From positions 199,798 through 263,797 of the forward strand of contig NZ_JH379029.1 in the NCBI RefSeq assembly GCF_000235505.1: DNA of 64,000 nt, written 5' to 3'. The stretch is from Hungatella hathewayi WAL-18680. Lineage in GTDB: Bacteria > Bacillota > Clostridia > Lachnospirales > Lachnospiraceae. The notes under the pieces are model-generated. The model made no database searches. It saw nothing but the letters and a program-made list of their open reading frames with translations, and was not told the DNA's origin. Positions 59,088-64,000 of the stretch are shown here, piece after piece; positions within the stretch are counted from its first letter, which is position 1, and every line of letters starts with the position of its first letter. The translations under genes and the position numbers were made by a program.

Positions 59088-61496
59088 TTACTCATCTATG
59101 ACAGGAATCACAATCTCCGTCCGGCAGTTTTCCGTCTCCCCAACTGCCCGCAGCCGGATACTCTGGCCGGAACCGGCCCGCACAATCGCCAGCGCTTCCC
59201 CATAATAAGGTTCGGTCTCATCGGTGAGATATCCTCTCTCATTGTAGGGACAGGCATTGCCCAAAGCCAGCAGTTCGCCGCCATCTGTCTCCACCTTTAT
59301 CATTCCTCTTGCCATCGGCTTGGTTATCCCCTGGCTGTCCGCGTAGCGAAGACGGACGTAACAAAGATGTCCGGCACGAACCGATGTCTCCTCCGGCTCC
59401 GCCAGAAGTACGGTCTCCTCCTCCGCTGTCTTCAGAGATGTTCTCCCAATCTCCTGCCCGTCAGCGTCAAAAGCCGCCGCCTCAATCACGCCATTCTCAT
59501 AAGCACAGGAAAACTTCGCGATGCAGTCGTCCTTCATCCGCTTTCTTCCCACTTCCCTGCCGTTGACATAGAGTACCACATAATCAGCTCTGGCATAGAC
59601 TTCCACATGGGCCGTCCTGCCCTCACATCCACGCCAGCTCCAGCTGGAGACTGCATTGGACATCTTCCAGGCTGAGGGGCTGTGCCGCTCTCCCGTGTGA
59701 TTCACCGGACATACGCCGATAAACGGCCCCCTCTCTTTCTCCAGAGCCACCTGGGTATACAGCGCCTCGCACAACGGTTTTCCCGTCAAATCAATCCGGC
59801 CGGAGCCCGCCGACACCCAGCCGCAGCCGCCGTCAAACCGTTTGGCGTACTCCTCATACTCCCAGGAACCTATCATCACCTCTCCCAGATAGTCCATCCC
59901 GGCCCAGACAAAATCACCCAAAATCCTGGGATTCTGTTTCGCCAGTTCCCGGAACCGGTAAGCGTCATTGCAGAATGTCTCCGTGCCCAGAATCAACCGG
60001 TCCGGATATTTTTTCAAATCATGGCGATAGCGGTAAATGCCGTAGTTATATCCGGCAATATCCATATTGGCGAACGCCTCTCTCGTCTTCACATCACAGC
60101 CATGAAGAGTCGCCCCCCGCTTCATAAACTCATCTCCAAGCAGTCCCGCCAGATTGTTGAAAAACTGGCTGCCAACCGCCTTCTTTTTGCTGGTCTTTCC
60201 CGCCTTCGCCGCTTTCTCCGCCCTGTCAGCTTCCTTCTTCGCCTTCTTATCGCTGTACACGCCAAATCCAATCGAGCTTAAAAAGTTAAAAAAGATATTG
60301 ATGCCACAGGTCACCGGCCTGCTGTCGTCAAGCCCGTGAAGATAATCCGTCATCTCCCTCATCAGGGAAATGCCTCTGGCCTGGGCGGTCTCACTGACTT
60401 CATTTCCCGTGGAATACAGTACCACGCACGGATGATTGTAATCCTTTTCCACCATATCCGCCAAATCCCGGCGCCACCACTCTTCAAAATAGGGCACATA
60501 ATCATATTCCGTCTTGTGGATATACCAGTGGTCAATATACTCATCCATCACCAGCATTCCCTGTCTGTCGCAGGCGTCCAGCAGTGCCTTGGAACAGGGA
60601 TTGTGAGCGCTTCGAAGGGCATTGTACCCGGTCTCCCTAAGCAGCCGCACCTTCCGCTCCACCGCGTCCACATCACAGACTGCGCCTAACAGCCCGTTGT
60701 CATGGTGGATGCACGCTCCCTGAAGAATCACACGCTCCCCGTTGATGCAGAAGCCCTTATCTCCCCAGCTCAAACTGCGGATGCCAAAGCTCTCCCGGCA
60801 CTCATCCCCGCCAAATGTCACATGGCAGGTGTAAAGATAAGGCGTATCCACGCTCCACAGCTTCGCGTCCGGCACCTCAAGAACCATGGTCACAGTCCCG
60901 TCACTCTCCGCCGTTTCCGCGGCCGCAGCCTTCCCGCCATCACAAATCTCCACCTTCACCGCCCCCGGCCCGCTGGTCTTCACCGTCACCTCAACCTTCG
61001 CCGGGGAAATGGACAGCGTCCGCACACGGACTCCATTTAACAGAATATGCGCCGCATCGCCCACCCACAGCGTAGCCGGGCGGTAAATCCCTGCTCCCGA
61101 ATACCATCTGCTGTTTGGCTGGTCCGCATTTCTGGCAATAACGCGAATCCGGTTCTTCACTCCAAATTCCAGACAGGCCGTCAAATCCGTATAAAAGTTC
61201 GTATAACCGTACGGCCGGAACATCACCTTCTGCTCCCCCACCCACACTTCCGCGTTGTGGTAAACGCCCTCCAGTTCCAGTATCATCTTCTTCCCCGCCA
61301 GAGAGTCATCGGGGACAAACTCTTTTTCATACAGGTAGTCATATCCCTCATACCACCCGGTATTGGTCCCCCCGGCCGCAGTTTCCGTGCGCCTCTCACC
61401 GCGCATGGCGTCATGAGGCAGGGTAACTGGCTCTCCCGGCCCATCCTCTGTCAGACGTTTCCAAGTCCAGCCAGTATTAAACGGAATCCCTCTCAT
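59088..61496 (-). CDS. Glycoside hydrolase family 2 (beta-galactosidase/glucuronidase type)
   Basis: Cytoplasmic beta-glycosidase of 802 residues in family GH2. It begins with the sugar-binding jelly-roll (VTLPHDAMRGERRTE, then YLYEKEFVPDD and LELEGVYHNAEVWV), continues with an Ig-like domain and a TIM barrel with the acid/base Glu in CVVLYSTGNEVSE and the nucleophile Glu in RLILGTETFCND, and ends in further beta domains. A Lys/Ala-rich insertion (KKAKKEADRAEKAAKAGKTS, near residue 415) is not part of the family fold. There is no signal peptide. It follows the GH3 and small membrane protein genes across a terminator. The substrate sugar is not certain. Confidence 0.92.
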   Translation of the reverse strand: MRGIPFNTGWTWKRLTEDGPGEPVTLPHDAMRGERRTETAAGGTNTGWYEGYDYLYEKEFVPDDSLAGKKMILELEGVYHNAEVWVGEQKVMFRPYGYTNFYTDLTACLEFGVKNRIRVIARNADQPNSRWYSGAGIYRPATLWVGDAAHILLNGVRVRTLSISPAKVEVTVKTSGPGAVKVEICDGGKAAAAETAESDGTVTMVLEVPDAKLWSVDTPYLYTCHVTFGGDECRESFGIRSLSWGDKGFCINGERVILQGACIHHDNGLLGAVCDVDAVERKVRLLRETGYNALRSAHNPCSKALLDACDRQGMLVMDEYIDHWYIHKTEYDYVPYFEEWWRRDLADMVEKDYNHPCVVLYSTGNEVSETAQARGISLMREMTDYLHGLDDSRPVTCGINIFFNFLSSIGFGVYSDKKAKKEADRAEKAAKAGKTSKKKAVGSQFFNNLAGLLGDEFMKRGATLHGCDVKTREAFANMDIAGYNYGIYRYRHDLKKYPDRLILGTETFCNDAYRFRELAKQNPRILGDFVWAGMDYLGEVMIGSWEYEEYAKRFDGGCGWVSAGSGRIDLTGKPLCEALYTQVALEKERGPFIGVCPVNHTGERHSPSAWKMSNAVSSWSWRGCEGRTAHVEVYARADYVVLYVNGREVGRKRMKDDCIAKFSCAYENGVIEAAAFDADGQEIGRTSLKTAEEETVLLAEPEETSVRAGHLCYVRLRYADSQGITKPMARGMIKVETDGGELLALGNACPYNERGYLTDETEPYYGEALAIVRAGSGQSIRLRAVGETENCRTEIVIPVIDE

Positions 61497-61542
61497 AGAT
61501 AAACTCTCGCCTCACTTTCTATCCTATCATTACTCCAATACG

Positions 61543-61576
61543 GAAAAGCCCCACCCGGGTCTGACCCGGGCGGGAT
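61543..61576 (-). terminator. Terminator after the small membrane protein gene
   Basis: On the minus strand CCCGGGT and ACCCGGG (61565-61571 and 61555-61561) form a seven-base stem around a three-base loop, extended by flanking G-C pairs and followed by CTTTTCC. Confidence 0.75.
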
Positions 61577-61588
61577 AACATTTCCCAT

Positions 61589-62020
61589 TTATTCCTGCAC
61601 TGTCTTTTTCGAAAATGCTTTCACTATCACCGCAATATCCGCCAGCAGATAAAGCACCGCCCCTGCGACAGAAATATGTAACGTCGTGGCCTCCGAAGCC
61701 GGATAATTCACCGGGATAAAGTACACGTCCGCCGCCAGCTGCACCCTGGCCAGCACAAAGTAGTAAAAGCTTACCAGCAGCAGCACCGACGCTGCCATCA
61801 CCAGAATATCTCCCATCACCGCAGTCATTTTACTTCCCATACCGGCCGATACCACCAGCATCACAACCGCTGCCACCGTACAGACAATCGGCCACGGATT
61901 CACCGCAGACGACGCCAGATAACCGGTCATGGATGTCACCAAATAAATCACCATCCCCGCCGCAGCCATCAACACCGCCGCAACGGTCACACCATTCTTT
62001 TTTATCCATCCTGCTTCCAT
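61589..62020 (-). CDS. Small four-helix membrane protein
   Basis: Hydrophobic protein of 143 residues with four predicted transmembrane helices: TVAAVLMAAAGMVIYLVTS, WPIVCTVAAVVMLVV, MGDILVMAASVLLLVSFYYF and LHISVAGAVLYLLADIAVI. I do not recognise a named family. Its ATG directly follows the TAG stop of the membrane-anchored GH3 gene with no gap, so it is translationally coupled to it. Proteins of this shape often accompany clostridial GH3 genes with a C-terminal anchor, which suggests a partner or scaffold for the enzyme in the membrane. That role is inference. Confidence 0.75.
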   Translation of the reverse strand: MEAGWIKKNGVTVAAVLMAAAGMVIYLVTSMTGYLASSAVNPWPIVCTVAAVVMLVVSAGMGSKMTAVMGDILVMAASVLLLVSFYYFVLARVQLAADVYFIPVNYPASEATTLHISVAGAVLYLLADIAVIVKAFSKKTVQE

Positions 62021-64000
62021 CTATTTGCTCCTCTCTGCAGTTTTCCTGCGTCTGCTGATTGCATAAAAGATAACGCTCAATGCAGCCAACACGGCAAATA
62101 CGCCAATACAGCCCATATAAAGTGTTCTCCACCATGTCATCACATCCACCGTATGAGTGGTTGCGTTAATGCCATTCATGGCCGCACTGTTGGCCAGCGC
62201 ATACAGCGCGTAGTGGGTGTTCTCCCGAATCGCCAGAGCCATATCACGGTCACCGCTCAGCGCCGCTCCGTTCCAGTAACCAATCTCCTCCGAGACGCCA
62301 AATCCACAGAATGCCGTAGTTCCCGCCAGAATCGACTCCTTCGGCGCCGCTTTTAAGGACACACCGGTAAAGTCCGTCACATTGTAGCCGTTAAAATCCC
62401 ATTCCTCCCGCATAATCTGCACCTGCACACCACGGTTTGCACTTGGCGCCACGGCGCCGATACGGTTGTAGGAACTCATCACGCCGAGAGCTCCCTGGAT
62501 ATAGGTTTCCGCTCTGTCATCATTTTCCCGGAAGGAAGCAGGTTTTCCGTTGGCCTCAAATGCCTGCTGCAGACCGCGAAGTTCCAGTTCCCGGGCCTTC
62601 TGCTCGCTCATAAACACGGCGATACCGGAGCGGTTAATCTCCTGGTCGTTAAATGCCGCATGCTTGATGTTGACCAGCGTCCCCTTGGACTGCGCTCCCT
62701 GCACCACGGCGCTGCCAATGTAACCGGTCAGAATCGGGTCTTCCGAATAATATTCCGCCCCACGGCTGTTGTAGGCGTGACGGTGGATATTCATCCCCGG
62801 CCCAATCATAATCGGCAGATTCAGCACCAGCGTGCTCTCCCCCAGTACAATCTCCCCGTTTTCATACGCCAGCTCCTTGTTCCAGCTGTAAGCAATGTTC
62901 TGAGGTGTGGGACCCACACGTGTCCCGTAATCATACTCCGCCGCATCCTCATACGCCGTTCCCTGATAAGACCCCTCTGTCAGATAATGGGAATCGGAGC
63001 CATTCGGTCCATCGTCCGCCGCATACTGCAGCAGCCCCACGGACTCAATCGGGGCGATGTTGTGAAACGCATTGGCCGCAAAATTCAGGAATTCGTCAAT
63101 CGTCACCTTATTGAGCAGCTCTTCCCAGCGCGGGTCATCAAAATCGGCCCCCTTCAAATCATTGATAGTCAAATCACTGGAAGTATCTCCAAATATAATA
63201 TCCGAGGTATCTTCCCCCGTCTTTAACTCGATAAAATCATTGCCAAGCAGCCTGGACAATGCCTCATTGGCCGCCAGCCCCGAATAGGTCTTCGGGAATG
63301 TGCCGTCCCAGTCGCTTCTGGAAAGATAAGTCACCGTATCCGGCATAAAGGAATTGATATCCGTGGCATAATCCCCGTCCGAAAGGGCATTGGTAATCTC
63401 CACTCCCGCTTTACTTGTGGCAAATGTCACCGTATCCACGTCGCCATCCCAGGTCCACTGCCAGCTCTTGCCCGCATCGCCTTCCTCGGTCATTCCGTCC
63501 TCGGTTGTCTTCCCCTGGGCCGCCAGAATATTGTTCAGCGCGTCATGGGAATCCTCACCGACAGCCAGATAGTAATCGCCCGGAGTCACCACATAGGTTC
63601 CCGCATGCTCCGAATCGTAGCTTGCCAGATTGGCCATATCAATCTCCATGGTAATCGTCTGGCTCTCACCCGGCTGTAACAGATTGGTCTTCTCAAAATC
63701 CAGCAGTTGCACCGCTGACTTTTCAATATGATACTGCTTATCATAGTCCGTATAAGGCGCCTGTGCATACACCTGCACCACCGCTTTACCGGCATAATCA
63801 CCCGTATTCTCCGTAGTCACGCTGACAGCTGCCGTCTTCTTGTCTCCCGATATTTCCACGGAATCCAGGGTCTGCTCAAACGTGGTATAGGATAACCCGT
63901 AGCCAAAGGGATACACCACCTCATTGGTATAATCCCAGGTCCCGTCCGTCTCCGCCACGGTGCCGTCCGGATTGGCATAGGTACCGGCAGAAGCCTTTTC
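62021..64000 (-). CDS. Membrane-anchored GH3 glycosidase with permuted domains (partial)
   Basis: Beta-glycosidase of family GH3, about 660 residues visible; the N-terminal part lies beyond the right edge and the frame is open to 64000. Domain order is reversed. The segment YPFGYGLSYTTFEQ, which normally ends the GH3 C-domain, and a fibronectin-like domain come first. Then comes the TIM-barrel domain with DDGPNGSDSHY, IMIGPGMNIHRHAYNSRG, NIKHAAFNDQEINRSG and the nucleophile Asp in YNVTDF (codon 62372-62374). The protein ends in a transmembrane helix (CIGVFAVLAALSVIFYAI) and a basic tail. Permuted GH3 enzymes are known from rumen Ruminococcus and Butyrivibrio. Substrate is unknown. Confidence 0.9.
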   Translation of the reverse strand, partial: EKASAGTYANPDGTVAETDGTWDYTNEVVYPFGYGLSYTTFEQTLDSVEISGDKKTAAVSVTTENTGDYAGKAVVQVYAQAPYTDYDKQYHIEKSAVQLLDFEKTNLLQPGESQTITMEIDMANLASYDSEHAGTYVVTPGDYYLAVGEDSHDALNNILAAQGKTTEDGMTEEGDAGKSWQWTWDGDVDTVTFATSKAGVEITNALSDGDYATDINSFMPDTVTYLSRSDWDGTFPKTYSGLAANEALSRLLGNDFIELKTGEDTSDIIFGDTSSDLTINDLKGADFDDPRWEELLNKVTIDEFLNFAANAFHNIAPIESVGLLQYAADDGPNGSDSHYLTEGSYQGTAYEDAAEYDYGTRVGPTPQNIAYSWNKELAYENGEIVLGESTLVLNLPIMIGPGMNIHRHAYNSRGAEYYSEDPILTGYIGSAVVQGAQSKGTLVNIKHAAFNDQEINRSGIAVFMSEQKARELELRGLQQAFEANGKPASFRENDDRAETYIQGALGVMSSYNRIGAVAPSANRGVQVQIMREEWDFNGYNVTDFTGVSLKAAPKESILAGTTAFCGFGVSEEIGYWNGAALSGDRDMALAIRENTHYALYALANSAAMNGINATTHTVDVMTWWRTLYMGCIGVFAVLAALSVIFYAISRRRKTAERSK

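Noticed and set aside
62021-64000. Pseudogene or truncated GH3
   Set aside because: The frame is open to the window edge, so the missing N-terminus is a window effect. Odd motif order is explained by the known permuted GH3 layout.
1-64000. tRNA, rRNA, insertion sequences, prophage or CRISPR arrays
   Set aside because: Reading all intergenic gaps by eye I found no cloverleaf-like segment, transposase, integrase, terminal inverted repeats or repeat-spacer pattern. A covariance-model scan would be decisive for small RNAs.

Overview
This 64 kb stretch looks like the chromosome of an obligately anaerobic, fermentative Firmicute, most likely a gut Lachnospiraceae of the Enterocloster/Hungatella type. 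That placement is inference. It rests on roughly balanced base composition, strong GGAGG ribosome sites, a PerR/rubrerythrin/superoxide-reductase defence, lipoprotein-type binding proteins, AraC/YesMN regulators and a very high density of sugar transporters. I saw no rRNA, tRNA, insertion sequence, prophage or CRISPR array.

Region 1 (1-13,183) is a large divergent sugar catabolic locus. The minus-strand operon reads: lipoprotein sugar-binding protein, TIM-barrel sugar isomerase/epimerase, zinc alcohol/polyol dehydrogenase, RbsC-like permease, RbsA-like ATPase, old-yellow-enzyme flavoprotein, DeoC-type aldolase, then mannose-family PTS IIA, IIB and IIC (running off the left edge). Diverging from it are a DeoR regulator, a second diverged RbsA-like ATPase and an FGGY kinase. 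Region 2 (13,276-16,331) holds a secreted FMN-plus-FAD reductase and a divergent MerR regulator. The reductase promoter has the 19-bp spacer typical of MerR control. A class II superoxide reductase follows (16,423).

Region 3 (16,934-24,892) is a minus-strand housekeeping block: HAD phosphatase, xanthine phosphoribosyltransferase, trigger-factor-like lipoprotein, M18 aminopeptidase, D-aminoacyl-tRNA deacylase, membrane-fused glycerophosphodiesterase, RelQ-type alarmone synthetase and an S1-domain protein. Region 4 (25,070-28,537) runs plus: PHP phosphoesterase, LysR regulator, PerR, reverse rubrerythrin and rubrerythrin, with Per-box-like palindromes before perR and the reverse rubrerythrin gene. 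Region 5 (28,764-36,276) is a seven-gene peptide-uptake unit in which two paralogous M42 aminopeptidases flank a complete Dpp/Opp transporter.

Region 6 (36,337-38,460) pairs an orphan TRAP solute-binding protein with a LacI regulator, behind a promoter carrying twin LacI-type operators. Region 7 (38,526-47,556) reads, in order of transcription: CE15-like esterase, YesM sensor kinase, YesN regulator, CUT1 sugar-binding protein, two permeases without their own ATPase, and a MATE exporter translationally coupled to the last permease. Region 8 (47,709-53,420) has an AraC regulator diverging from a ribose-type ABC transporter (binding protein, permease, ATPase) and an amidohydrolase. A GNAT gene follows.

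Region 9 (54,362-58,372) is an anaerobic glycerol-3-phosphate operon (GlpA-like dehydrogenase, FAD oxidoreductase, DUF1667 protein, GlpP). Its leader contains a terminator with an internal hairpin, a good candidate for GlpP antitermination. Region 10 (58,391-64,000) holds a GtrA-like membrane protein, a GH2 glycosidase, a small membrane protein and a partial, membrane-anchored GH3 enzyme with permuted domain order.

Overall the window is a set of substrate-specific uptake-and-degradation loci, each with its own regulator, around a conserved housekeeping core. The most unusual pieces are the ABC/PTS hybrid locus, the reductase with a MerR-type promoter, the peptidase-bracketed Dpp operon, the glp leader and the permuted GH3.
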